A stretch of 48,802 nt of DNA, taken from NCBI GenBank assembly GCA_024398595.1, contig JAKSIX010000011.1, forward strand, positions 1 through 48,802, written 5' to 3'. This DNA comes from Bacteroidaceae bacterium (GTDB taxonomy: Bacteria > Bacteroidota > Bacteroidia > Bacteroidales > Bacteroidaceae). Of this stretch, positions 34,695 through 43,656 are shown piece by piece. The notes beneath the pieces were generated by a model that saw only the letters and a list, made by a program, of their open reading frames with translations, did not search any database and had not been told where the DNA came from. Each line of letters opens with the position of its first letter. Positions within the stretch are counted from its first letter, which is position 1. Both the position numbers and the translations under genes were made by a program.

Positions 34695-36872
34695 ATGAAC
34701 GAAGTTCTGTCAAATCTCAGTGGGTGCATCAGAATGCAGCTTGAAGCGTGGCCGGAAGTACGTAAATCCTTCGAGGCACTGGATGCTGTGAGGACGAAGG
34801 TTCTCTCTTCATCCGGGCTTACACTCCAGTTCAATCCGGCAAGAATAGGCTCCACAACAGCCGCAATAAGCAGGGAGGCCATACGGAAAAGGAAATGTTT
34901 CCTGTGCGCGGAGAGCCGCCGGCAGGAGCAGATTTCATTCGATCTGGGCGATGGCTACGAATTGCTGGTCAATCCCTACCCTATATTGAAGGAGCATTTC
35001 ACAGTGACAAGCCGCACACACCGCAGGCAGTCCCTGTCCGACTGCTACGGGAAGATGCTGTCTATCGCCGGTGTACTGCCGTCGGAATACATCATCTTCT
35101 ACAATGGTCCGCGCAGCGGCGCATCGGCACCCGACCACCTGCACCTGCAGATAGGACTGTCCGCCGGCATACCTCTGGTGGACAAGCTCAAATCAAACAT
35201 ACTTCCGGAAAAGGCTCTGTTCACCATCGAGCCGTTCGGATACCCTGTCACCATAATGCGCCATACCACGCCGGAGTCATTCAAGGCATATTACAACACG
35301 CTGGCCATACTTGACGACGAATACGAGCCGCGTCTGAATGTAATGGCTATGAACCTGAACGGCGAGGTGATATGCGTATTCATACCACGCGGCAAGCACC
35401 GCCCCGACTGCTATTATGCCACGGACTCATCCAAGCGTCTGGTCAGTCCGGGAGCCATTGATATGTTCGGCCTCGTAATCACGCCACGCGAGGAGGATTT
35501 CAACACTCTGACAGAAGACGATGTCCTGAAAATCTACAAGGAGGTAACTCCACGGGAACCGCTGCTGAACGTAGGAATAATGCAGTCGCAGCATATACGT
35601 TTCTCTCTTGACACACCATATTCCGACGGAAGGAACATTTACGAAGGGGAAAACGAAGTCTCCGTCAATAACGGCAGAATAATCTGGCAGGGAGAATCCT
35701 ACGGGGAACTGTCCCTGCAGCCGGCATACAGCAAGGGAAAGTTCACCCTGCACGATGTCACCATAGGCCGCGACTTCCACTGGGAGCGCAACGAGGACCA
35801 GTCATTTTCCGGTAGTCTGAAGTTTGTCATTGACGGCGATTCGCTATGGGCTGTGAATACACTTCCGGTAGAGGATTATCTGACGAGCGTGATATCATCG
35901 GAGATGAATCCGTCCGCCCCGAAGGAATTCCTGAAGGCACACGCCGTAATATCGCGCAGCTGGGTGCTGGCACAGCTATCGGCTTCGCGCAGCAAAAAGG
36001 ACGCTGACAGATCCGAAACGGCAGAAAGTAACTGCATCACCACGCCCGACCGCATAATAAAATGGTACGACCACGACCAGCACACACTTTTCGATGTGTG
36101 CGCAGACGACCATTGCCAGCGCTACCAGGGACTCACGCGCATTGACAATCCGAATGCCGTGCTGGCCGTACACGATACTCACGCCGAGACTCTGGTTTAC
36201 GACGGTCACCTGTGCGACGCGCGTTTCAGCAAGTGCTGCGGTGGAATCAGCGAACAGTTCGAGACCTGCTGGCAGGACAGGCACGAAGAGTATCTGACAC
36301 CTGTGCGCGATGCATCATTCACCGACAAGGCCATACCCGACCTGACCAACGAGGCTGAGGCGGAGCAATGGATACGTGCCACGCCACCGTCATTCTGCTC
36401 AAAGCCGTCGGAAAATATACTGAAAAAGGTGTTGAACGGCTATGACAGGGAAACGACAGGTTTCTACAGATGGAAGGTGCAATACAGTGCAGAGGAATTA
36501 TCTGAACTGTTCGCCAGAAAATCCGGCATCAGGATAGGACGCATCACAGCCATGGAACCTGTCCGAAGAGGTCCGTCCGGACGCATATTCGAACTGCGGA
36601 TAAAAGGTACGGAAGGCTGTGTGGCAATAGGCAAGGAACTGGAAATCAGACGTGTATTGTCAGAATCGCACCTGTACAGCAGTGCATTTGTCGTGGATAC
36701 GGAGAAGGATTCCGAAGGCAATATACTTACTTTCACGCTCACAGGAGCAGGATGGGGTCACGGCGTAGGCCTCTGTCAGATAGGTGCTGCGGTAATGGGC
36801 AGCAACGGGTACGGTTATCGGGAAATTCTGTCACACTATTATCCCGGCACGACATTGGGAAAATTCTACTGA
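34695..36872 (+). CDS. DUF4922 (HIT-like phosphorylase) fused to SpoIID/LytB domain
   Basis: 725 residues. Residues 1 to about 270 are DUF4922: a CFLC zinc-like pair, VNPYPILKEHFTVTSRTHRRQ and the histidine motif PDHLHLQ (H148, H150), as in Ap4A or GDP-hexose phosphorylases. From about residue 290 the protein is a SpoIID/LytB domain: LPVEDYLTSVISSEM (about 390 on), KAHAVISRSW, and the end GWGHGVGLCQIGAAVMG. SpoIID proteins cut denuded peptidoglycan glycan strands or stimulate amidases, yet no signal peptide is visible in front of either part. I recall the two domains as separate neighbouring genes in Bacteroides; here they are one frame. The 3' end overlaps the MATE gene by 7 bases. Confidence 0.85.
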   Translation: MNEVLSNLSGCIRMQLEAWPEVRKSFEALDAVRTKVLSSSGLTLQFNPARIGSTTAAISREAIRKRKCFLCAESRRQEQISFDLGDGYELLVNPYPILKEHFTVTSRTHRRQSLSDCYGKMLSIAGVLPSEYIIFYNGPRSGASAPDHLHLQIGLSAGIPLVDKLKSNILPEKALFTIEPFGYPVTIMRHTTPESFKAYYNTLAILDDEYEPRLNVMAMNLNGEVICVFIPRGKHRPDCYYATDSSKRLVSPGAIDMFGLVITPREEDFNTLTEDDVLKIYKEVTPREPLLNVGIMQSQHIRFSLDTPYSDGRNIYEGENEVSVNNGRIIWQGESYGELSLQPAYSKGKFTLHDVTIGRDFHWERNEDQSFSGSLKFVIDGDSLWAVNTLPVEDYLTSVISSEMNPSAPKEFLKAHAVISRSWVLAQLSASRSKKDADRSETAESNCITTPDRIIKWYDHDQHTLFDVCADDHCQRYQGLTRIDNPNAVLAVHDTHAETLVYDGHLCDARFSKCCGGISEQFETCWQDRHEEYLTPVRDASFTDKAIPDLTNEAEAEQWIRATPPSFCSKPSENILKKVLNGYDRETTGFYRWKVQYSAEELSELFARKSGIRIGRITAMEPVRRGPSGRIFELRIKGTEGCVAIGKELEIRRVLSESHLYSSAFVVDTEKDSEGNILTFTLTGAGWGHGVGLCQIGAAVMGSNGYGYREILSHYYPGTTLGKFY

Positions 36873-38269
36873 TTGCCGGATGTTCCGTTCTCGCGCCGGG
36901 TAAGTTCGCGTATTATGCCTATGCAGAACGGCAGCGAAAGAATGAACGTACAGGTATCGGAAATGGCCATAGTAGCCTGAAGTCCACTGAGCCCCCAAAG
37001 ATGAGGAGCTATGAGCAATGCAGGATAGAAGAATATCCCCTGACGGCTGGCCGACATCAGAGTTGCCTTGACAGTACGGCGAATATTCTGCAGCAGCATA
37101 TTCGTAGGCGAAGTGACACCGACAAACGGGAAAGCCACACATTGCCAACGCAATACCGTAGTCCCTATGCGAATGAGTTCCGGATCCTCCGAGCGGAAGA
37201 AAGCAATAATCTGGGGTGCGAAGATGTAGCCGTACACCGACATCAGAATAATTACTGTAGTGCTGGTCTTCATCGTAAAGATATAAGCCTCCCTGACACG
37301 CCCGTATTTGCCCGCACCCCAGTTGAAACCGCAGACAGGCTGGAAGCCCTGACCGAAGCCCAGAATCACTGACATTGCGCAGAGCATCACACGCGATACT
37401 ACCGAGAAGGCGGCTATCGTGGATGCCTCACAGCCCGGCACTGCATACTTCGCTGCAGCCCAGTTCAGGCATATCGTGGAAATGCAGCCTAAGGACTGGC
37501 GCATCAGCGATGGAAGCCCTACCGCTCCAATCTCACTGTAACGCTCTGCCGACGGCGCGAAATTGCGCAGATGTATATGCACATTCCCATGGAACGATGT
37601 GCCCCACAGCAGCATACACCACGAAACGAACTGGCTGACAGCCGTAGCAAGTGACGCACCCGCCACTCCCATATCCATACGGAAAATGAATATCGGGTCG
37701 AGTATCACATTCAGTATGGCACCCGATGCCACGCCTATCATAGCGAAGAACGCATTGCCCTGCATTCTGAGCTGATTGTTCAGGGACATCTGCGAGACAA
37801 GGAAAGGTGTGGCCAGAAACAGATAGCGCAGATAATCCTCGGCGTATGGCAGGACCTCGTCAGTAGCACCCAGAAGTCTCGCCATTGGAGTAAGCGCCGT
37901 CATTCCTGCAACTGCCACGATAATGGCAAGAATCAAAGACGTAAAGAATCCTGTCGCAGCCATCTTCTCCGCACCCCGGATATCCCTCGCACCCAGGGCA
38001 CGCGACAGATAGTTGCCGGAACCGGAGCCGAAGAAGAATCCTATGGCCTGTATGAACGCCTGATACGCGAATGCCACACCGACAGCCGCCGTAGCGCCCG
38101 TGCTGATATGCCCTACAAAATAGGAGTCAACCAGATTGTACATCGCGCTCACCGACATACTTATGATAGTCGGTACAGCCAGACGCAAAACCAGCTTCGG
38201 AACAGGCGTACCTGTCATCTGCTCGTATTTAGCCTGACGTTTCTGTATGTCATCCTGAGCGTCTCTCAT
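36866..38269 (-). CDS. MATE-family multidrug/cation efflux transporter
   Basis: 467 residues, about 12 membrane helices in two related halves. LVLRLAVPTIISMSVSAMYNLVDSYFVGH at the N-terminus and GFGQGFQPVCGFNWGAGK in the second half are MatE signatures. Such inner-membrane pumps export cationic drugs or metabolites using Na+ or H+. Substrate unknown. The start is 47 bases behind the phosphoribosyltransferase gene and has its own -7 box. Confidence 0.92.
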   Translation of the reverse strand: MRDAQDDIQKRQAKYEQMTGTPVPKLVLRLAVPTIISMSVSAMYNLVDSYFVGHISTGATAAVGVAFAYQAFIQAIGFFFGSGSGNYLSRALGARDIRGAEKMAATGFFTSLILAIIVAVAGMTALTPMARLLGATDEVLPYAEDYLRYLFLATPFLVSQMSLNNQLRMQGNAFFAMIGVASGAILNVILDPIFIFRMDMGVAGASLATAVSQFVSWCMLLWGTSFHGNVHIHLRNFAPSAERYSEIGAVGLPSLMRQSLGCISTICLNWAAAKYAVPGCEASTIAAFSVVSRVMLCAMSVILGFGQGFQPVCGFNWGAGKYGRVREAYIFTMKTSTTVIILMSVYGYIFAPQIIAFFRSEDPELIRIGTTVLRWQCVAFPFVGVTSPTNMLLQNIRRTVKATLMSASRQGIFFYPALLIAPHLWGLSGLQATMAISDTCTFILSLPFCIGIIRELTRRENGTSGNQ

Positions 38270-38294
38270 CTGCCGTGCATATACAACCCAATAG

Positions 38295-38302
38295 CAAAGT
38301 TA
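38295..38302 (-). promoter_or_regulatory. MATE gene promoter -7 box
   Basis: Minus-strand TAACTTTG matches TAnnTTTG exactly, 26 bases before the MATE ATG at 38269. The -33 region would lie in the end of the phosphoribosyltransferase gene; no strong TTG is seen. Confidence 0.55.
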
Positions 38303-38316
38303 GACATTAATACGGT

Positions 38317-39003
38317 TCATCTGGCTATGGCAAGGGTAAAAACACTTACGCGGACATCGGCCACCGCACCCATAGTATCGATAAGCGATGTGAGCGTAGC
38401 TCCGGTCGTTATGACATCATCCACCAAAAGCACGTGCCTATCCTGCAAGACAGCACTATCCGACACTCCGAACAGGTTTTCAGCATTTTCCCAACGCTGG
38501 AACAGGCCCTTCATGGCCTGCGCGGAATTACTCAAAGTCCGTTTCACAATATCGTTTCTGATTGGAATTCCCGTCACATCCGATATTCCGGCAGCAATAT
38601 AGTCGCACTGGTTATATCCGCGCTTCCTGTATTTGCGCCGGGACAGAGGTACAGGCACTATCAGGTCAATGCCGTCAAAAAAATGTTCCTTATCCAACAG
38701 ATGCGCCGCATTGCGGGACAGTTGGAATCCGACATCGGGATGGCCGTAATATTTCAAATGATAGAGTATTCTGCTGTAGTTGCTTTCCTTGTAATAGCCC
38801 ATGTACGATGCGGCCCTGACAAGTTCCAGTTCCGACACAAGCAACTGTTCTGTAGCATTGGGTTCTCCCTGCCTGTACCCCATCAGCGGCATCTTGAGGG
38901 TACACGCCACACAGATATCACGCTCACCTATGGACAATCTGCGCCCACAGACCATGCAGAAGCGCGGCATCAGCACATCCGCAACCGATGAAAGCAGTTC
39001 CAT
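38317..39003 (-). CDS. ComF-family phosphoribosyltransferase-like protein
   Basis: 228 residues. N-terminal zinc-ribbon cysteines (FCMVCGRRL...CVACTL), a middle YHLKYYGHPDVG, VPVPLSRRKYRKRGYNQ, and the PRPP loop VLLVDDVITTGAT. ComF proteins support DNA uptake in naturally competent bacteria and bind single-stranded DNA; in Bacteroidota they are often encoded with recX or prmC as here. Starts 3 bases after the recX stop. Enzyme activity is unproven. Confidence 0.9.
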   Translation of the reverse strand: MELLSSVADVLMPRFCMVCGRRLSIGERDICVACTLKMPLMGYRQGEPNATEQLLVSELELVRAASYMGYYKESNYSRILYHLKYYGHPDVGFQLSRNAAHLLDKEHFFDGIDLIVPVPLSRRKYRKRGYNQCDYIAAGISDVTGIPIRNDIVKRTLSNSAQAMKGLFQRWENAENLFGVSDSAVLQDRHVLLVDDVITTGATLTSLIDTMGAVADVRVSVFTLAIAR

Positions 39004-39006
39004 CGG

Positions 39007-39468
39007 CTAGAGTTCGTTGAGTTCCAGAATCCCGGCCACAAGTGAAGGTTCAAATCCCCTCTGTGCCGCAAAACGCATAAGCTTGGCTGAACGCTCATAG
39101 TCTGACGAGAACCTGAGGCCGCGCATCTTCGAGTCAATGACACTCCGCAGCACCTCATTGTACTCACGGCTGTCAATGTCATCAAGAGTCCGCTGTATTA
39201 TATCACGCGGCACACCTTTATTTATCAGCGCAGCCTTTATCTTGATTCTGCCCCATTTGCAGAACCGGAGCTTGTCGTGTACGAATGCAGCCGCATAACG
39301 CGACTCATCCAAAAAACCTTCTTTCACCAAATGCTCCACGATGCCGTCAATACTCTCCGCGCCCAGTCCGTCACGTCCGGAAAGTTTCGCTACGACCTCG
39401 CTCCTGCATCGTTCTGCCGCCGAGCAGTACGCCTCGGCCTTCTTTAATGCTTCCTTATCGTTTATCAT
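39007..39468 (-). CDS. recX: Regulatory protein RecX
   Basis: 153 residues from the ATG at 39468 (MINDKEALKKAEAYCS); longer starts lie inside prmC. Three-helix repeats typical of RecX: LVKEGFLDESRYAAAFVHDKLRF.KWGRIKIKAALINKGV and the last SAKLMRFAAQRGFEPSLVAGIL. RecX modulates RecA filaments. It is far from recA (about 34 kb) and grouped with prmC and comF-like genes; the overlap with prmC (14 bases) implies coupling. Confidence 0.9.
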   Translation of the reverse strand: MINDKEALKKAEAYCSAAERCRSEVVAKLSGRDGLGAESIDGIVEHLVKEGFLDESRYAAAFVHDKLRFCKWGRIKIKAALINKGVPRDIIQRTLDDIDSREYNEVLRSVIDSKMRGLRFSSDYERSAKLMRFAAQRGFEPSLVAGILELNEL

Positions 39469-40297
39469 TGGTATAAGCTTTTGCCATACGACGGCGGCCG
39501 CTGATGTCATTTCTGAAAAGCACCTCATAACCCTGACATTTCAGAAGTTCATCCAAACTGTCCGCGTACAGCGGGTTAATCTCAAAATATATTGCTCCAT
39601 GCGCACTCAGATGGGTACGTCCGAAATCACCTATCGCACGATAGAACACCAGCGGATCGTCATCAGACACGAACAATGCGGTGTGAGGCTCATAGTCAAG
39701 CACATTGTTCTCCATATCCTTTTTTTCCGACAATGCTATGTAGGGAGGATTGGACACAATCACGTCAAATTTCCGTTCATTACCGCACGGACAGAAAATA
39801 TCCTGCCGCTCCAGCTTGACATTTACATTGTTCGCCGCGCAATTCTCACGGGCAAGCGCCAGAGCCTCCCCGCTTATATCCCAGGCACGGACATCCAACG
39901 AAGGATATCGCGATGCCATGGCTATAGCAATGCAACCCGTGCCTGTACCTATGTCTAACAATGAACCATTGCCGTCACACTCAGCCATCATCCACTCAAC
40001 CAGTTCGGTAGTCTCCGGACGGGGTATCAAGGCCCTACTGTCACATTTTATGCGCAACCCGCAGAAATCCGTATAGCCGAGGACATATTGCAAAGGCTCT
40101 CCCGACACGATACGTTCAAGCCACCCATCCACCAGGCCAAGACATCCGTCATCAGGAGCCAGTTCCGGTTCAAGATAAAAATCGCTGTCACTGATGCCCG
40201 GAAGACTGTCACAAACGGCTTTCGTCAGCGCCCTTATCTCCGGGACCTGAAAATGCCCGTCAAGACGCTCCGCAATCCGTCTTTTCAGCCTGCGCAT
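39455..40297 (-). CDS. prmC: Peptide chain release factor glutamine methyltransferase PrmC
   Basis: 280-residue SAM methyltransferase that modifies the GGQ glutamine of release factors. N-terminal helical domain ending in GEPLQYVLGYTDFCGL, then PRPETTELVEW, motif I DIGTGTGCIAIA, and catalytic NPPY in VSNPPYIALSE. Intact. The ATG overlaps the preceding lipoprotein stop (ATGA type), so translation is linked. Confidence 0.95.
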   Translation of the reverse strand: MRRLKRRIAERLDGHFQVPEIRALTKAVCDSLPGISDSDFYLEPELAPDDGCLGLVDGWLERIVSGEPLQYVLGYTDFCGLRIKCDSRALIPRPETTELVEWMMAECDGNGSLLDIGTGTGCIAIAMASRYPSLDVRAWDISGEALALARENCAANNVNVKLERQDIFCPCGNERKFDVIVSNPPYIALSEKKDMENNVLDYEPHTALFVSDDDPLVFYRAIGDFGRTHLSAHGAIYFEINPLYADSLDELLKCQGYEVLFRNDISGRRRMAKAYTNDKR

Positions 40298-40722
40298 CAG
40301 TTCACGGTAAATGTACTGCTCTCAATCATAGGACTGGCGGCTACCTGCCCTGAAGGTAAAGGTGTCTCAGTGTCCAGTTCTACACTACATGATATGCTGT
40401 ATGTACCTTTCTCTGTCAGTACGAACTTGGCATTCTCCAGCACGACAGGAGCATAGCCGGTCGGATCAATGACTTTTACAGTTACAGCTGGAATAATAAC
40501 TTCCGTCCCACCCTTGTATATATGTACATGATAGTAGCCGCGATAAAAACCGCTGCCCTGTTCCTTAACCTGTATCTGAACTTTGAAGTTCTGTCCCGGA
40601 ACCGGACTGGAAGGCGACACACTGACTTTGCCATAGACTGGAATGACCGGATACTCCTTGGAACAGCCGCAAACAGCAAAAACGACTGCCGCGAATGCAG
40701 TCAATATCAGAAAACGCTTCAT
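40297..40722 (-). CDS. Small lipoprotein with Ig-like domain
   Basis: 141 residues. Signal peptide MKRFLILTAFAAVVFAVCGC with lipid cysteine at C20 (C18 possible). The mature part is a beta-rich single domain of immunoglobulin type (VSVSPSSPVPGQNFKVQIQV; KGTYSISCSVEL). Probably an outer-membrane or periplasmic lipoprotein. Function unknown. It sits 23 bases behind deoD and overlaps prmC by one base. Confidence 0.75.
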   Translation of the reverse strand: MKRFLILTAFAAVVFAVCGCSKEYPVIPVYGKVSVSPSSPVPGQNFKVQIQVKEQGSGFYRGYYHVHIYKGGTEVIIPAVTVKVIDPTGYAPVVLENAKFVLTEKGTYSISCSVELDTETPLPSGQVAASPMIESSTFTVN

Positions 40723-40745
40723 ACTATATTGTCACATTAATGTTG

Positions 40746-41456
40746 TCATACTATCTCCAAAGCTATCCGTATCATCTGATCCAGCCCGGTCTGCCGTCCC
40801 TCCACGCTCATCCTTTCGCCTGTAGCAAGATGATCCGTAACGCTCAATATGGTAAGAGCCTTCCTTCCGCTCATAGCGGCATTCAGATATAGACCGCTCG
40901 CCTCCATCTCAACACCCATCACACCGGCACGCGCCCACTCAATCTGCCTCGGATCATCATAGAATGAGTCCGATGACAGGATATTTCCGACACGGTAAGG
41001 TATATCCAGACGCTCGGCAGCCTCTACAGCTCCGCGCAACAGTCCGAAATCGGCAATAGGTGCATACGTTCCGGGGAACTTGTATTTATCAGCAAAATTG
41101 GAATCCGTACATGCTCCCATTGCGAACAGCACATCGCCTAACTGTACATCTGTGGTATATGCGCCACAGGTTCCCACGCGGATTATTTTCTCAACATCGT
41201 AGCAGTTGAACAGTTCGTATGAATATATTCCGATGGACGGTATTCCCATACCGTGCCCCTGTACGGACACCCTCTTCCCTTTATAGATTCCAGTAAAGCC
41301 GAGCATACCCCGTATCTCACTGTAGCATCTGGCGTTGTCCAGATATTTCTCCGCTATGAATTTCGCCCGGAGAGGATCGCCGCACACCAGCACTGTCCGG
41401 GCAATATCATCGTATTCAGCCGCAATATGCGGCGTAGGAGTCTGTTCCCTGCTCAT
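40746..41456 (-). CDS. deoD: Purine-nucleoside phosphorylase DeoD
   Basis: 236 residues, hexameric NP-I family enzyme cleaving purine (deoxy)nucleosides with phosphate to base and (deoxy)ribose 1-phosphate. TPTPHIAAEYDDIARTVLVCGDPLRAK at the start, RVGTCGAY, and purine/ribose-binding GVEMEASGLY; the Asp of SVTDHL is the usual proton donor of the bacterial 6-oxo/6-amino type. Heads an operon with the Ig lipoprotein, prmC, recX and the ComF-type gene. Divergent from the HAD-yhhQ-queH operon. Confidence 0.95.
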   Translation of the reverse strand: MSREQTPTPHIAAEYDDIARTVLVCGDPLRAKFIAEKYLDNARCYSEIRGMLGFTGIYKGKRVSVQGHGMGIPSIGIYSYELFNCYDVEKIIRVGTCGAYTTDVQLGDVLFAMGACTDSNFADKYKFPGTYAPIADFGLLRGAVEAAERLDIPYRVGNILSSDSFYDDPRQIEWARAGVMGVEMEASGLYLNAAMSGRKALTILSVTDHLATGERMSVEGRQTGLDQMIRIALEIV

Positions 41457-41478
41457 ATATTTTCACCTTTTATAATTG

Positions 41479-41486
41479 CAAATCTA
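41479..41486 (-). promoter_or_regulatory. deoD promoter -7 box
   Basis: Minus-strand TAGATTTG matches TAnnTTTG, 22 bases before the deoD ATG at 41456. Confidence 0.55.
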
Positions 41487-41509
41487 CTTATTCTTTGCGA
41501 ATTTACCAC

Positions 41510-41517
41510 TAACTTCG
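41510..41517 (+). promoter_or_regulatory. Promoter -7 box of the HAD-yhhQ-queH operon
   Basis: TAACTTCG is one base from TAnnTTTG and 18 bases before the ATG at 41536. Confidence 0.5.
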
Positions 41518-41535
41518 CACTACAGAATTGCGAAT

Positions 41536-42393
41536 ATGAATCCGACCATAGCACTGATGTACGATTTTGACGGCACATTGTCCCCCGACAATATGCAGGA
41601 GTACGATTTTATGAAAGCCATCAAGGTAGAGGACAAGAACCAGTTCTGGGACGAGACACACAGTATTGCCCGAAGTCAGCAGTCCAGTACCATACTCAGC
41701 TATATGAAGCTGATGATAGACAAGGCCAAGGCCGGAGGCATAAGCATACGCAGGCAGCAGTTCGTAGAGTTCGGCAAAGGAATAGTGCTGTATCCGGGCG
41801 TAGAGCAGTGGTTTGATATGATCAACGGGCAGGGCGCGGAAATGGGTGTCAACATTGAGCATTACATAATCTCATCAGGTCTGAAAGAACTCATTGAGGG
41901 TACATCAATCGCCCGGTATTTCAAGAAAATCTACGCCTGTTCGTTTATGTACGAGAACGATGCCGCTGTATGGCCTGCTGTAGCCGTCGATTTCACATCC
42001 AAGACCCAGTTCATCTTTATGATAAACAAAGGCATATACGATATCTGGGACAACGCGAAAATCAACGACTCGATGCCTGACGACAAGCGCCCCATTCCAT
42101 TCCAGAATATGATTTATCTGGGTGACGGCGAGACCGACATTCCAAGTATGCGCATAGTGAAATCCGAGGGCGGACACTCCATCGCAATATACAAACCGAC
42201 ATCGGAAAACAGCCGTGCCCAGGCACGCAATCTGGTCCGTCGCGGACGCGTGAATTTCGCCTGTGCAGGCGACTACACAGAGGGCAGCGAGCTGCATCGT
42301 GCAATACTCGCTACAATTGCGAAGATAAGGACGGACTCCGATTTCCGCACAATGGAGTCAACCAACCAGCGCAATATGCGCGCCACACAGTAA
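41536..42393 (+). CDS. HAD-family phosphatase
   Basis: 285 residues from the ATG at 41536, which directly follows a promoter; a 20-codon upstream extension would cross that promoter. Motif I DFDGTLSPD with both aspartates, a Ser in ISSGLKE (motif II), and YLGDGETDIPSM (motif IV) show a complete HAD phosphatase, of the phosphoserine-phosphatase-like branch with an N-terminal-inserted cap. It leads an operon with the queuosine transporter and QueH, so removal of phosphate from a queuosine salvage intermediate is a speculative role; a general phosphatase is equally possible. Confidence 0.8.
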   Translation: MNPTIALMYDFDGTLSPDNMQEYDFMKAIKVEDKNQFWDETHSIARSQQSSTILSYMKLMIDKAKAGGISIRRQQFVEFGKGIVLYPGVEQWFDMINGQGAEMGVNIEHYIISSGLKELIEGTSIARYFKKIYACSFMYENDAAVWPAVAVDFTSKTQFIFMINKGIYDIWDNAKINDSMPDDKRPIPFQNMIYLGDGETDIPSMRIVKSEGGHSIAIYKPTSENSRAQARNLVRRGRVNFACAGDYTEGSELHRAILATIAKIRTDSDFRTMESTNQRNMRATQ

Positions 42394-42397
42394 GCTG

Positions 42398-43012
42398 ATG
42401 TCAAAGAGATTCATAGTCATAGCCATTCTGTTCAATGTATGTCTGATAGCCTCAAACCTGTTTGAGACCAAGATATTCACGGCATATTCCATAGTGCTCA
42501 CAGGAGGTCTGCTGATATTTCCCATATCATACATCCTCAATGACTGCATCACCGAGATATGGGGATTCCGCAACGCCCGCTTTGTCATCAGAACTGCATT
42601 CATAATGAACCTGTTTGTGGTCGGAGTGGCACAGCTTGTGAGAATCCTGCCTTCTGCCCCGTTCTGGAACGGACAGGAACATTTTGACTACATCTTCAAT
42701 GCGGACCTGAGAATAACAACAGCTTCAATGCTGGCATTCGTATGCGGTTCACTGGTGAATTCCCTCATTATGGACAGGATGCACAAGGCATCAGCCGAAG
42801 GGAAAGACTTCGGCTGGCGTGCCATTGTATCCACATTGGGTGGAGAAAGCCTTGACTCCATCATTTTCTTTCCGATTGCATTCTGGGGTGTCGGGGTCAG
42901 AAATATGCTGACAATGATGGTAACGCAGATTGTATTGAAGACAATATATGAGATAATCATACTGCCGATAACATCAATGGTCGTGAAAAGGCTAAAAAGA
43001 TATGAGTACTGA
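42398..43012 (+). CDS. yhhQ: Queuosine precursor transporter (YhhQ/VUT family)
   Basis: 204 residues with six predicted membrane segments. The family pattern: IASNLFETKIF, FPISYILNDCITEIWGFRNAR, and GESLDSIIFFPIAF. YhhQ imports preQ0/preQ1 (or queuine) for tRNA modification. It lies 4 bases behind the HAD gene and overlaps queH by 11 bases, a context that supports a Q precursor as substrate. Confidence 0.92.
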   Translation: MSKRFIVIAILFNVCLIASNLFETKIFTAYSIVLTGGLLIFPISYILNDCITEIWGFRNARFVIRTAFIMNLFVVGVAQLVRILPSAPFWNGQEHFDYIFNADLRITTASMLAFVCGSLVNSLIMDRMHKASAEGKDFGWRAIVSTLGGESLDSIIFFPIAFWGVGVRNMLTMMVTQIVLKTIYEIIILPITSMVVKRLKRYEY

Positions 43013-43643
43013 GCAGACGGCATCCAAGCGCAACTATCAGAAAGAACTGGAGCGAAGGATAGAGCAGTTCCAGAGGGAAGACAGAGTCCCGCACCTTCTG
43101 CTGCACAGCTGCTGTGCCCCTTGCAGCAGCTACGTTCTGGAATACCTGTCGGAGTACTTTGACATTACCATATTCTATTATAATCCCAACATCACCGACC
43201 CGAAGGAATATCGCAAGCGGGCGGACGAGGTCAGAAGACTCATTTCGGAGCTTCCGGTCACGCATCCGGTATCATTTCTGGAAGGCGACTACGAACCGCG
43301 TGTCTTCACGGAGGCGTCCAGAGGTCTCGAACACGAGCCGGAAGGTGGTGCACGATGCGGAAGATGTTTCCGCCTGCGTCTTGAAAAAACGGCACAGGCC
43401 GCTGCACGCATAGCCGAAGAATTGAACGAGGAGATACTTTTCACCACTACCCTCACAATCAGTCCTCTGAAGAATGCAGAGCTGATCAACAACATCGGTC
43501 AGGAAGTGGCGGACAAGTATGACGGCGCAGTCTGGCTGAACTCCGACTTCAAAAAGCGCGAAGGATTCAAACGCTCCATAGAACTTTCCCGCCAGTATGA
43601 CCTGTATCGTCAGAACTACTGCGGCTGCGTCTATTCCAGATGA
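43002..43643 (+). CDS. queH: Epoxyqueuosine reductase QueH
   Basis: 213 residues, the non-cobalamin reductase for the last step of queuosine synthesis on tRNA, using an iron-sulphur cluster. Cysteine motifs: HSCCAPCSSY, RCGRCFRLRLEKTA and the C-terminal NYCGCVYS. Complete length. The stop at 43641-43643 coincides with the start of a 17-bp repeat and the beginning of a broken BamA-like reading frame, so the gene ends exactly at a rearrangement junction. Confidence 0.95.
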   Translation: MSTEQTASKRNYQKELERRIEQFQREDRVPHLLLHSCCAPCSSYVLEYLSEYFDITIFYYNPNITDPKEYRKRADEVRRLISELPVTHPVSFLEGDYEPRVFTEASRGLEHEPEGGARCGRCFRLRLEKTAQAAARIAEELNEEILFTTTLTISPLKNAELINNIGQEVADKYDGAVWLNSDFKKREGFKRSIELSRQYDLYRQNYCGCVYSR

Positions 43644-43656
43644 ACAGGGGACAGGT
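43640..43656 (+). repeat. 17-bp repeat, left copy
   Basis: ATGAACAGGGGACAGGT, overlapping the queH stop codon. The same 17 bases occur inverted at 46593-46609. The two copies bracket the BamA-like remnant and feoAB. Confidence 0.85.
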
